This document shows positions 8,614-17,121 of a DNA stretch of 64,000 nt, one piece after another. The notes beneath the pieces were generated by a model that had not been told where the DNA came from, ran no database searches, and was given only the letters and a program-made list of their open reading frames with translations. The stretch is from Nonomuraea aurantiaca (lineage in GTDB: Bacteria; Actinomycetota; Actinomycetes; Streptosporangiales; Streptosporangiaceae). The position numbers were made by a program, and so were the translations under genes. The stretch covers positions 162,117 through 226,116 of the forward strand of contig NZ_JAIWNB010000020.1 in assembly GCF_020215705.1 (NCBI RefSeq), given 5' to 3'. Positions within the stretch are counted from its first letter, which is position 1; each line of letters begins with the position of its first letter.

Positions 8614-10359
8614 GTGTCGCAATGGACGCTCAGTGACGAAGACCTGGAAGTCGAGATCGCGCTCTCGGCCGAGGGCGAGCCGACCCTGGAGGTGCGGCGC
8701 GACGGCCGGGTGGTGGTGCGGCCGTCCAGACTGGGCCTGCGGGCCGCGCACGAGGACCTGAGCGCCGGCCTGGCCTTCGACGGGATGTCGTCCAGGCAGG
8801 TGACGGAGTCCTATCAGACGGTGACCGGCAAGCGGCGCGAGCACCGCTACACGGCCAAGGAGTGGACGCTGTCGTTCACCAAGGGCGCGCACCGGCTCCA
8901 CCTGGAGGTGCGGATCGGCGGCCACGGCGTGGCGTACCGGTACGTGGTGCCGTGGACCGGACCGGTGACCATAATTGACGAAATTTCGGAGTATGTGGTG
9001 CCGGAGGAGGCCCGTGCGGTGCTCCTGCCGTACGAGAACGGGCGCTGCGACTACGAGGAGATCCACCGGCACGGCCCGGTCGCCGACGCCGAGCCCATCC
9101 TGTACGGCTACCCGTCGCTCTTCCAGATCGGCGACACCTGGCTGATGGTCACCGAGTCGAACCTGGACAGCGGCTACGCGGGCACCCGGCTGCGCTTCGA
9201 CGGCCACGCCTTCCGCCTCGACCTGCCCGACCCGTACGTGACGGCGGCCAGCCCGCTCGTCACCCCGTGGCGCACGATGATCATCGGTGAGCTGGCCACG
9301 ATCGTCGCCAGCGACCTGGTGACCAGCCTGGCGGCGCCCTCGGCGGTGGACGACACCTCGTGGATCCGGCCCGGCGCGGCGGCCTGGTCGTGGTGGTCCG
9401 ACGGCCCCTCCACCCGCGACCTGGACGAGCAGAAGCGCTGGGTCGACTTCGCCGCCGCGCACGGCTGGCCGTACGTGCTGGCCGACGCCGGATGGAACAA
9501 GCAGTGGATGCCCGAGCTGATCGCCTACGCCGCGGCCAGGAACGTCGGCGTCTGGCTCTGGTCGCACTGGCAGCACGTCGACACCGAGCTGGAGCACCGC
9601 GAGAAGCTCGCGCTCTGGAAGGAGTGGGGCGCCGTCGGCGTCAAGATCGACTTCACCGAGTCCGACGGCCAGGACCGGATGCGCTGGTTCGACGCCATCC
9701 TGGCCGCCACCGCCCGGCTGAAGCTCATGGTCGTCTTCCACGGCGGCACGATCCCGCGCGGCACCGAGCGCACCTGGCCGCAGTTCATGACCGCGGAGGC
9801 GGTCAAGGGCGCCGAGTGGATCAAGCCGAAGCCCGGCAAGCTGCCGCTCTACCCGCCCACGCACTACCTGTCGCTCGCGTTCACCCGCAATGTGCAGGGC
9901 CCGATGGACTTCACCCCGTGCACCTTCACCGCGGTCCGCACCATCTCCGCCGGATTCGAGCTCGCGCTATCCGTGATCTTCGAATCGGGCGTCCAGCACT
10001 TCGCCGACGGCATCGAGGCCTACGAGGCCAGGCCCGAGGCGCTGCGGCTGCTGTCCGGAGTCCCCACCTCATGGGACGACACGCGGCTGCTGTCCGGCGA
10101 CCCCGCCGACCACATCCTGCTGGCCAGGAGGAGCGGCGGCGAATGGTACGTCGGCGCGGGCGTGTCGGGCGAGGCCCGCACGCTCACCGTGCCGCTCGAC
10201 TTCCTGGACGAAGGGGCGTGGACGGCCGAGATCTACCGGGACGCCCCCGACGACGGCATCCTCGCCGAGACGGCGACGGTATCGGCCGGGGGCAAGCTCG
10301 ACCTCGCCGTATCCCCCAACGGCGGGTTCACGCTCCATCTGAGGAGAGAGACTCCATGA
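8614..10359 (+). CDS. GH97 glycoside hydrolase, probably retaining alpha-galactosidase
   Basis: A 581-residue GH97-family enzyme: an N-terminal beta-sandwich, a central (beta/alpha)8 barrel (WSWWSDGPSTRDLDEQKRWVDFAA..WPYVLADAGW), and a C-terminal beta domain. The barrel strand GVKIDFTESDGQ carries an Asp at the place of the nucleophile of retaining GH97 alpha-galactosidases, unlike the inverting SusB type, which uses Glu there. The start is GTG 8614 after GGAGG. No signal peptide is evident, so it probably acts inside on imported oligosaccharides. It overlaps the next gene by 4 bp (ATGA) and heads the rightward operon. Confidence 0.85.
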   Translation: MSQWTLSDEDLEVEIALSAEGEPTLEVRRDGRVVVRPSRLGLRAAHEDLSAGLAFDGMSSRQVTESYQTVTGKRREHRYTAKEWTLSFTKGAHRLHLEVRIGGHGVAYRYVVPWTGPVTIIDEISEYVVPEEARAVLLPYENGRCDYEEIHRHGPVADAEPILYGYPSLFQIGDTWLMVTESNLDSGYAGTRLRFDGHAFRLDLPDPYVTAASPLVTPWRTMIIGELATIVASDLVTSLAAPSAVDDTSWIRPGAAAWSWWSDGPSTRDLDEQKRWVDFAAAHGWPYVLADAGWNKQWMPELIAYAAARNVGVWLWSHWQHVDTELEHREKLALWKEWGAVGVKIDFTESDGQDRMRWFDAILAATARLKLMVVFHGGTIPRGTERTWPQFMTAEAVKGAEWIKPKPGKLPLYPPTHYLSLAFTRNVQGPMDFTPCTFTAVRTISAGFELALSVIFESGVQHFADGIEAYEARPEALRLLSGVPTSWDDTRLLSGDPADHILLARRSGGEWYVGAGVSGEARTLTVPLDFLDEGAWTAEIYRDAPDDGILAETATVSAGGKLDLAVSPNGGFTLHLRRETP

Positions 10360-11168
10360 TCAAGCGCCTGAGCGGCACCCTCGCCGCCATCACCCTCGTC
10401 TCATTATCGGCGGCACCCGCCTCCGCCTCCGACGCCGCGGCCGTCTGGACGCAGCGCTGGAACCCGAACCCGGCCAACCAGACGGTCGCCCAGGCCTTCG
10501 AGGGCATCGAGGACGACCGCTCCGACTCCCACCCCGGTGTCACCCACATCTACGTCTCCGGCGACGCCTACCGCTTCGACATGCACACCCAGGACCGCGA
10601 CGGCGACGACCGGCAGCGCAACGAGGTCAAGGGCATGCGGACGAGCAGCAGCTCGTACATCAAGATCCTCAAGAACCAGGTCTGGCGCATCTCCTACCAG
10701 CTGTACATCCCGACCTCGCTCGACGCGACCAGCTCCTTCACCCACATCGCGCAGATGAAGGTGCCCGGCTCCGGTGCGCCCCTCTACACGATGTCGCTGC
10801 CCATTTCGGGCGGCACCCCGAAGATCAACGTCCGCTACTGGGACGAGGACGAGCAGACGCACGAGGTCGGCAACACCAACCTGAACCCGATCCAGGGCAA
10901 GTGGCTCGACACCACCTTCGAGTTCAAGGCGTCGGACAGCGGCTACCTGCGCTGGACGCTCAAGGACGGCTCGACGACCCTGGTCGACAAGCGCCTGGAC
11001 AACACCGACCTCTGGCGCGCCGACACCGACTACCTCCGGCCCAAGTGGGGCATCTACCGCAGCATCAAGAGCTCCGGGCTGCAGAACACGTACCTGCTGG
11101 TCAGAAACCTGCGCGCCGAACAGCAGACCGCCAGCGCGGCCGACACCGACGAGGTAGCCAACCCGTGA
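10356..11168 (+). CDS. Secreted polysaccharide-lyase-like protein A
   Basis: A 270-residue exported protein with signal peptide MIKRLSGTLAAI...ASAS. The mature part is a jelly-roll, lectin-like fold with the pattern DRQRNEVKGM, WRISYQLYIP, SFTHIAQMK and PKWGIYRSIKSSG. The NEVKGM and KxGIYR pair is typical of heparin-lyase-I-like and related beta-jelly-roll polysaccharide lyases (PF14099 group). A lyase would cut uronic-acid-containing chains, which suggests an acidic polymer as substrate; this is inference. It overlaps both neighbours by 4 bp (ATGA, GTGA) and is a tandem paralogue of the next gene. Confidence 0.72.
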   Translation: MIKRLSGTLAAITLVSLSAAPASASDAAAVWTQRWNPNPANQTVAQAFEGIEDDRSDSHPGVTHIYVSGDAYRFDMHTQDRDGDDRQRNEVKGMRTSSSSYIKILKNQVWRISYQLYIPTSLDATSSFTHIAQMKVPGSGAPLYTMSLPISGGTPKINVRYWDEDEQTHEVGNTNLNPIQGKWLDTTFEFKASDSGYLRWTLKDGSTTLVDKRLDNTDLWRADTDYLRPKWGIYRSIKSSGLQNTYLLVRNLRAEQQTASAADTDEVANP

Positions 11169-12406
11169 AGAAGTACGGCGCCCGCCTGGCGGGCGCGCTC
11201 GCCACGCTCGCCCTGATCGCGACCGCCACCCCCGCGGTGGCGGCCCGCACTCCCACCCCGTCGGAGGGGCCGTCACAGACCCAGACGGCCCGGCCGCCGC
11301 GCTGGGAGCTGCGCTGGGACCCGAGCGTCAAGAAGGACGGTGTCAAGGCGTTCGAGGCGCTGGAGGACGACCGGCGCGGCTCCCATCCCGAGGGCCTGCC
11401 GCACGTCTCCACCGACAAGGACGCCTGGCGGTTCACCGCCCACCTGGAGGACCGCGACGGTTCCGACCGCATGCGCAACGAGGTACGCGGCATGCGCGAC
11501 CACGAGGGCGCCCCGCTGGAGATCCGCAAGGACGAGACCTGGCGGATCAGCTACCGCATGTACATCCCGGACACCCTCGACGCGACCACCTCCTTCACCC
11601 ACATCTGGCAGCTCAAGAACTCCGACGTCGGCACCCCGATCGCGCAGATCTCGCTGCCGGTCATCGGGGGCGTGCAGAAGATCGCGGCCCGCTACTGGAC
11701 GCTGCCGGACAACGCCTCGCACGACTTCGCCACCGCCGACCTGGAGCCCATCCAGAACAAGTGGGTGACCAGCACGCTGGAGTTCAAGTCGAGCGACGAC
11801 GGCTACATGCGCTGGACCCTGGCCGACGGCCGCCGGACGATCGCCGACCAGAAGATCGAGCACATCGACCTGTGGTGGACCCAGGAGCAGTACAACCGCC
11901 CCAAGTGGGGCATCTACCGCAGCATCAAGAGCGCCGGGCTGCAGGAGACGTACCTGCTGGTCAAGGACCTCAAGGCGTGGCAGCTCGGCCCGGCGACGCC
12001 GCCGGTCAAGCTGCCGGCGCCGGACCGGAGCCCGGGCGTCTATGAGGCCGAGCGGGTGGGCAACGTGTGGGAGGGCGCGGCCGAGCCCGCCTACTGCGCG
12101 GTCTGCTCGGGCGGCAGGAAGGTGATCCTCATCGGCGGCAACGTCTACGACTACGCCGTGGTCAAGGGCGTGCTGTCGGAGACCAGCGGCACCCGGCGGA
12201 TGACCGTGCACGCGCTGGTGGACGGCGCGCAGACGTTCGCGGTCAGCGTCAACGGGGCCGACTCCATCCAGGTGCCGATGACCGGGACCAAGGACACGGT
12301 GACGACCACGACCGTGCCGGTGGACCTGGTGGCCGGGGTCAACACGATCCGGTTCTTCGGCCTGACGGCCAGGGGACCCGAGCTGGACAAGATCGTCATC
12401 AGCTGA
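11165..12406 (+). CDS. Secreted polysaccharide-lyase-like protein B with C-terminal CBM-like domain
   Basis: A 413-residue exported protein starting at GTG 11165, which overlaps the previous stop. A signal peptide (KKYGARLAGALATLALIA..) is followed by a jelly-roll domain (to about residue 285) parallel to protein A: DRMRNEVRGM, WRISYRMYIP, SFTHIWQLKN and PKWGIYRSIKSAG. A proline-rich link leads to a domain beginning GVYEAERVGN and ending LVAGVNTIRFFGL..ELDKIVIS, the pattern of CBM6/CBM35-type carbohydrate-binding modules. The paralogue pair may cut different linkages of one polymer, with B tethered to it. A strong hairpin follows. Confidence 0.75.
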   Translation: MKKYGARLAGALATLALIATATPAVAARTPTPSEGPSQTQTARPPRWELRWDPSVKKDGVKAFEALEDDRRGSHPEGLPHVSTDKDAWRFTAHLEDRDGSDRMRNEVRGMRDHEGAPLEIRKDETWRISYRMYIPDTLDATTSFTHIWQLKNSDVGTPIAQISLPVIGGVQKIAARYWTLPDNASHDFATADLEPIQNKWVTSTLEFKSSDDGYMRWTLADGRRTIADQKIEHIDLWWTQEQYNRPKWGIYRSIKSAGLQETYLLVKDLKAWQLGPATPPVKLPAPDRSPGVYEAERVGNVWEGAAEPAYCAVCSGGRKVILIGGNVYDYAVVKGVLSETSGTRRMTVHALVDGAQTFAVSVNGADSIQVPMTGTKDTVTTTTVPVDLVAGVNTIRFFGLTARGPELDKIVIS

Positions 12407-12410
12407 GCCC

Positions 12411-12445
12411 GTACGGCCCGCGCCCAGCCGGGGCGCGGGCCGTAC
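12411..12445 (+). terminator. Perfect 15-bp stem after the GH97-lyase operon
   Basis: GTACGGCCCGCGCCC pairs perfectly with 12431-12445 around a 5-nt loop, starting 5 bp after the stop. A second, poorer copy of the same arm (GCGGGCCGTACC) follows near 12467-12478. This ends the three-gene operon or damps read-through into the next gene. Confidence 0.75.
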
Positions 12446-12503
12446 CACGCCCGTATGGCCTGGGAGCGGGCCGTACCACCCCCTTAGGACGGAGTCAGGC
12501 CCC

Positions 12504-14087
12504 ATGGCACACGACCTCAGCAGACGCGGTCTACTCGTGGCGGGCGGCGCGCTGGCCCTCGCGGCGGCGACCGGCGCCGCCCCCGCCGGCGCCGGCACCT
12601 TCTGGCAGTCCAAGCTGCTCTCCTACGACCGGCGCGGGCGCCTGACCTACGCCCAGGACGCCGAGGGCAACCGGCTGCCGGACTTCAGCCATGCCGGATA
12701 CCGCAACGGCGAGCGGCCGATCCCGTGGGCGCGGGTGGTCAAGGCCATCCGGCCGGTCGAGGGCGACAACACCGCCCACGTCCAGGCGGCCCTCGACGAG
12801 ATCGCGGCGCTGCCCCGCGAGCGGCGCGGCGCGCTGCTCCTGCTGCCCGGCCTCTACCCGGTCGCCGGAACCCTGTACGTACGCGCCGACGGCATGGTGC
12901 TGCGCGGCAGCGGCGACGGCGAGGATCCGGCGGGCAACACGATCATCAAGGCCACCGGCAACAACCCCAAGGACCGCGACGTGATCGTGGTCGGCGGCAC
13001 GGCGGCGGGCGGCTGGGCGGGGGAGGTGCCGGGCACCCGTACCGACATCACCACGGACTTCGTGCAGGTGGGCGCGCGCGAGTTCGAGGTGGCGAACGCC
13101 GGTTCGCTGCGGCCCGGCGACAACATCGTGATCTATCACCCGTGCTCGGAGGGGTGGCTGAAGGCCATTGACTACGGCGGCCACGACGTGGGCCCGGCCT
13201 GGCAGGTGGGCGAGCACCCGATCATCTACAACCGCTACATCCGCGAGATCTCCGGCAACCGGCTGAAGATCGACGTGCCCGTGCTCAACCACCTGAACCG
13301 GGCGCTGTCCCAGTCGTCGGTCTACAAGTGGGACCGGGCCGGGCTCGTCACCCAGGTGGGCGTCGAGCGGCTGCGCGTGGACATCGAGTACCACGGCGAC
13401 CCCGAGCAGGACGAGGACCACGCCTACAACGCGATCGTGCTGCTGCGCACCGAGGACTCGTGGGTGCGCGACTGCACGATGCTGCACTTCACCCAGGCCG
13501 GGGTGGCCACCCAGGAGACGACCCGCGCCACGGTCGAGAACTGCCGGGCCATCGACCCCGTCAGCATCGTCACGGGCAGCAGGCGGTACAACTTCAACAC
13601 CTACGTCTACTCCCAGCAGGTGCTCTTCCGCGACTGCCACGCCTACAAGTCGCGGCACGCCTTCGTCTCCAACGGGCACAGCACGGTCTCGGGCGTGGTG
13701 TTCCTGCGCGGCACGGCCGAGTACGCGCTGAACTCCAGCGAGGGCCACCGCCGCTGGTCCCAGGGCCTGCTCTACGACGGGCACCGCGACATCGACCCGC
13801 ACTACGACTACACGCTGGGCCTGTACAACCGGGGCCGCTACGGCACCTCGCACGGCTGGTCGGCGGCGCACTCGGTGGCCTGGCGGTGTGACGTGTCGAC
13901 CAGCCGGCTCATCGTCCAGAAGCCGCCGACGGCCCAGAACTACGCGATCGGCTGCCTGGGGACGGTCACCGGAGACGGCCCCTTCCAGCAGCCCGCCGGG
14001 TACATCGAGGGCACCGGGCAGCCGGGGCTCCTGCCGCCCTCGTTGTACGAGGCGCAGTTCCTCGACCGCCTACGAGGCGGCTTCTGA
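12504..14087 (+). CDS. Tat-exported beta-helix protein, pectate-lyase-like
   Basis: A 527-residue protein with a twin-arginine signal (SRRGLLVAGG, hydrophobic A-rich region, AGA cleavage). The body resembles right-handed beta-helix (pectate-lyase superfamily) proteins: an N-terminal region with AIRPVEGDNTAHVQAALDEIA and LLLLPGLYPVAGTLYV, then repeated short strands (VRDCTMLHF, ATVENCRAID, VLFRDCHAYKS, AFVSNGHSTVSGVVFLRG). Such proteins bind or cleave polysaccharides; the exact family is not recognised. It lies downstream of the lyase operon, and its last 18 bp overlap the convergent GH36-type gene. Confidence 0.75.
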   Translation: MAHDLSRRGLLVAGGALALAAATGAAPAGAGTFWQSKLLSYDRRGRLTYAQDAEGNRLPDFSHAGYRNGERPIPWARVVKAIRPVEGDNTAHVQAALDEIAALPRERRGALLLLPGLYPVAGTLYVRADGMVLRGSGDGEDPAGNTIIKATGNNPKDRDVIVVGGTAAGGWAGEVPGTRTDITTDFVQVGAREFEVANAGSLRPGDNIVIYHPCSEGWLKAIDYGGHDVGPAWQVGEHPIIYNRYIREISGNRLKIDVPVLNHLNRALSQSSVYKWDRAGLVTQVGVERLRVDIEYHGDPEQDEDHAYNAIVLLRTEDSWVRDCTMLHFTQAGVATQETTRATVENCRAIDPVSIVTGSRRYNFNTYVYSQQVLFRDCHAYKSRHAFVSNGHSTVSGVVFLRGTAEYALNSSEGHRRWSQGLLYDGHRDIDPHYDYTLGLYNRGRYGTSHGWSAAHSVAWRCDVSTSRLIVQKPPTAQNYAIGCLGTVTGDGPFQQPAGYIEGTGQPGLLPPSLYEAQFLDRLRGGF

Positions 14088-15875
14088 GTCCAGGTCCAGC
14101 CGGAGCAGCCCGCCGGTGGGCACCGTGATCGTGTGCGTGCCGGGGGACAGCTCCAGCGTCGTGTCGTCCACCGTACGGCCCCGGCAGGTCTGGACCCTGG
14201 CGCGGGCCGTACCGGAGTGGCCGACCTGGAGCAGCACGTCGGCCGAGTCGTCGGCGTTGGCCAGCCAGAACGTGCCCGTCGCCGGCACCGCCACGGGCAA
14301 CGGCGCGTAGCGGGCGGTGATCACCGTGTCTGCCGAACGGGCCGTGACCTGCGGATAGACCAGGTCCGGGCGGGCCGGCTCGAACGCGCCGCGCTGCAGC
14401 ACATCGGCGTGCTCTTTGACGAAGCCCAGCCAGAACCGCAGCACCTCCAGCTGCGCGGGCGTCTGCGTGGTGAGGTCCACCGAGATCTGCGGGACCGCGA
14501 ACAGCACGTTGACCAGCTGCGCCGCGACCCGCTCCGGGGTCTCGTCCGGGTGCCACATCAGCATGTCGGCGTGCACGGCCAGTGGCCCGGCGATCAGGCG
14601 CAGGTCCACCGTGCGCTGGCGGTTGTGCGCGGGGCTGAGCGGGCAGTCCGAGGCGCGGACCATCGTCGCGTACGGCCACAGCCCCGGGCTCACGTACGGC
14701 TGGCGCAGCTCGACCAGGCAGTCCCGGGGGAGCATGGCCAGCAGCCTGCGCACGCCCTCGTTGACGGTCGCGCAGTCGGCCTCGGGCCCCGGCTCGGGCG
14801 GGTCCTCGACGGCGAACTGGTCGATGAAGTCGATCTTCAGGCCGTCCATGCCCCACTCCTGGACCGCGCGGTTCAGGTGGCCGGCCAGGAGCTCGCGGAT
14901 GTAGGGGTAGCGCGGGTCGACGATGACCGCGTTCATGTGCTCCTTGTAGGCCAGCGAGTAGGGCTGTACGCGGTCCCAGAGCGCGGTGTGGCGGCCGACG
15001 AACGGCAGGGCGTACCAGAGCAGGTAGGCGAGCCCCGCCTGCTTGACCGCCGCCACGTGTCCCGAAATATCGGGAAAAGACTTGGCGGACGGCTCCCACT
15101 CGCCGACGTGCCCGTAACCGCGCCCGCGGTCGTCGCTGTGCCAGCCGTCGTCCACGATGATCGCCTCGCAGCCCAGCTCGGCCGCCGGGCCCGCCTGCCG
15201 CTCCACGCTCGCGGCGTCGACGTGTTGCTGCATGGCGTACCAGGTCGAGTACGCGGGCATCCGCGCCACCCCGGGCACCTCTCCCGACGGGCCGCGCCAC
15301 CCCTCGGCCTCGTCCGTACGCTTGCAGGCGTTGCCGCGCCACCACTCGGCCACGTCCGCGAGTGTGCGGGCGAAGGGCCGTCCGGTGAGGTCGAGCCGCA
15401 GCACCAGGCCGGTGCCGGGCTCGGCGTCGTGCTCGGCCCAGAAGCCGAAGTCCCCGGTCTCCTCCACCACCCCGGTGCGGATGTGCACCGGCCGGACCAC
15501 CTCGCCGACGGCGTACGTGCACAGGGACACGTCACCGGCGCCCACCAGGCAGCCCACGGGGGCGTTCTTCTCCAGAGCGGCCACCCGGGGCCGGCGCCAG
15601 AACGGCGGCAGCCCTCTGTGCTCGCCGCCGTCGGGCGCCCAGAAGGCCGTGGCGGCCACGCACGGCACCCGCCACGCCACGCGGACGATGGCCGGCCGGT
15701 CCGGGGTGATCCGCACCTCGTGGACGCCCGCGGCGTCCTTGGTGACGGTCCACGTCAGCTCGGCCGCCGCCGTCGCCGTCAGCTCCGTCGCACCCGCGCG
15801 CAGGCGCGCCTCGCGGGTCTCGCCCGGAGCCCGGTCGTGCGGCTGCCAGACCCCGGTCGTCGCGGTCACTGCCAT
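14070..15875 (-). CDS. GH36-type alpha-galactosidase (melibiase-like)
   Basis: A 601-residue barrel enzyme. Family marks are CEAIIVDDGWHSDDRGRGYG, the nucleophile strand GLKIDFIDQF (Asp349) and the acid/base loop RASDCPLSPAHN (Asp410). It is divergent in detail from the enzyme at 17122, so a different linkage or substrate size is likely. No signal peptide is present, so it is cytosolic. It starts 7 bp after the ROK repressor stop, forming a two-gene leftward operon, and its 3' end overlaps the convergent beta-helix gene by 18 bp. It would release terminal alpha-galactose from imported oligosaccharides. Confidence 0.85.
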   Translation of the reverse strand: MAVTATTGVWQPHDRAPGETREARLRAGATELTATAAAELTWTVTKDAAGVHEVRITPDRPAIVRVAWRVPCVAATAFWAPDGGEHRGLPPFWRRPRVAALEKNAPVGCLVGAGDVSLCTYAVGEVVRPVHIRTGVVEETGDFGFWAEHDAEPGTGLVLRLDLTGRPFARTLADVAEWWRGNACKRTDEAEGWRGPSGEVPGVARMPAYSTWYAMQQHVDAASVERQAGPAAELGCEAIIVDDGWHSDDRGRGYGHVGEWEPSAKSFPDISGHVAAVKQAGLAYLLWYALPFVGRHTALWDRVQPYSLAYKEHMNAVIVDPRYPYIRELLAGHLNRAVQEWGMDGLKIDFIDQFAVEDPPEPGPEADCATVNEGVRRLLAMLPRDCLVELRQPYVSPGLWPYATMVRASDCPLSPAHNRQRTVDLRLIAGPLAVHADMLMWHPDETPERVAAQLVNVLFAVPQISVDLTTQTPAQLEVLRFWLGFVKEHADVLQRGAFEPARPDLVYPQVTARSADTVITARYAPLPVAVPATGTFWLANADDSADVLLQVGHSGTARARVQTCRGRTVDDTTLELSPGTHTITVPTGGLLRLDLDSEAAS

Positions 15876-15882
15876 TCCTGAG

Positions 15883-17058
15883 TCACTGGCGCTCCTGGAG
15901 GGTGAAGAAGGTCTGGATGGCGACCGAGGCCGCGCCGCGCGCCCACTGCTCGAAGGGCCGGGGACGGAGGAAGATCCGGCAGTCGGCCGCCGCCCCGAAG
16001 GCCTGGCTCGCGAACGACCGGCTGATCTGCTCCTCGAACAGGTCGTAGGCCGCCAGCCCCTGCACGTCGCCGGTCACGATGATGCGCTCGGGCCCGATCA
16101 GGTTCGCCATGGCCGCCATGGCCAGCCCGATCGCGTGCCCGGCCCTGGCGAACACCTCGCGCGCCGCCACGTCGCCCGCGTGGGCGGCGTCGATGGCCGC
16201 GTCGATGGTCAGCGACGCGTCGCCGGTGGCCTCGCGGACCGCGGCCACGATGGGCGCGGTGCCGGCGATCGCCTCGACGCAGCCGCGTCCCCCGCAGTGG
16301 CACGCGGGCTCCTCGCCGCCGACCGGGACGTGCCCGATCTCCCCGGCGACGCCGTGCGAGCCGGCCACGATCCGGTCGTTCACCACCAGCCCACAGCCGA
16401 TCCCCACCCCCACCGTGACCACCGCGAACGACGACGCACCGATGCCCTCGCCGAACCACTGCTCGGCCACGGTGAGGGACTTGACGTCGTTCTCGAGCGT
16501 GACCCGCAGACCCGTCGCCTCGGCGGCCAGCCGGGCCAGCGGCACCTGCCGCCAGTTGAGGAAGGGGGAGTAGCGCACCATGCCGTGCGCCTTGTCCACG
16601 TCGCCCGACACGGCCAGGCCCAGCGCGTGACAGCGCTGCCGGTAGGCCGGGTCGGCGGCGAGCAGCTCGGCCACGAGGTCGGCCAGCGTCGCCACCACGT
16701 CCTCGGGCGACGAGGCCGTCAGCGGGCGGTGCGCGGCGACGAGCACCTGGGCGCGCAGGTCGGTGACGACGCCGATGAGCTCGTCGTCGGTGATCTTCAC
16801 GCCGGTGAAGAACTCCCGGTCCGGCTTGATGGCCAGCGGGCTGGCCGGACGGCCCGCGCCGGGCCCCGGCCGGTCCGTGGCCTCCAGCTCTTCCAGATAG
16901 CCCGCCTCGATGAACGGGCGCGCCGCCTTGGTGACGGCGGCGGACGACAGCCCCGTCCGCCTGGCGATCTCCACCCGGGAGACCGGCCCCTGCGTCAGGA
17001 CCATGGTGAACACGGTGGCCGCCGCGGGAGTGGTGAGCGGTGCAGGCATGATGGGCAT
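15883..17058 (-). CDS. ROK-family transcriptional repressor
   Basis: A 391-residue NagC/XylR-type regulator: an N-terminal winged helix (VSRVEIARRTGLSSAAVTKAARPFIEAGYLEE) and a C-terminal sugar-kinase-like domain with the ROK signature GIGCGLVVNDRIVAGSHGVAGEIGH and the zinc site CHCGGRGCVEA. Translation could start at ATG 17058 or 17049; the frame reaches 17103, but upstream codons lie in the operator/promoter. It heads an operon with the GH36-type gene. The operator-like block at 17067-17089 is just upstream of its start and recurs at 8449-8471, so autoregulation and control of the whole locus are likely. The sugar effector is probably galactose or a derivative (inference). Confidence 0.9.
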   Translation of the reverse strand: MPIMPAPLTTPAAATVFTMVLTQGPVSRVEIARRTGLSSAAVTKAARPFIEAGYLEELEATDRPGPGAGRPASPLAIKPDREFFTGVKITDDELIGVVTDLRAQVLVAAHRPLTASSPEDVVATLADLVAELLAADPAYRQRCHALGLAVSGDVDKAHGMVRYSPFLNWRQVPLARLAAEATGLRVTLENDVKSLTVAEQWFGEGIGASSFAVVTVGVGIGCGLVVNDRIVAGSHGVAGEIGHVPVGGEEPACHCGGRGCVEAIAGTAPIVAAVREATGDASLTIDAAIDAAHAGDVAAREVFARAGHAIGLAMAAMANLIGPERIIVTGDVQGLAAYDLFEEQISRSFASQAFGAAADCRIFLRPRPFEQWARGAASVAIQTFFTLQERQ

Positions 17059-17066
17059 CGTAACAC

Positions 17067-17089
17067 TAATTAACTTCGTTAAGAATTGA
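17067..17089. promoter_or_regulatory. Candidate ROK operator, copy 2
   Basis: A 23-bp block with the palindrome TTAACTTCGTTAA (17070-17082), 22/23 identical to the block at 8449-8471. It lies between the divergent ROK and GH36 genes. Confidence 0.72.
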
Positions 17090-17114
17090 TTCGAAGGGCC
17101 CATCGATCTAGGCT
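17086..17114 (+). promoter_or_regulatory. Promoter of the GH36 gene, leaderless
   Basis: TTGATT (17086-17091), a 17-nt spacer and TAGGCT (17109-17114), the same geometry and the same -10 as the GH97 promoter at 8468. Only 7 nt separate the -10 from the ATG at 17122, so the mRNA should lack a leader. Confidence 0.62.
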
Positions 17115-17121
17115 CCGGGGC

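Noticed and set aside
9360..11168. Long plus-strand frame spanning the GH97 and lyase-A genes
   Set aside because: Its first 400 codons are Arg/Ala/Gly-rich third-position shadow of GH97; only the end is the real lyase-A gene.
12531..13871. Long minus-strand frame opposite the beta-helix gene
   Set aside because: Val/Arg/Gly-rich antisense shadow without ribosome site or family resemblance.
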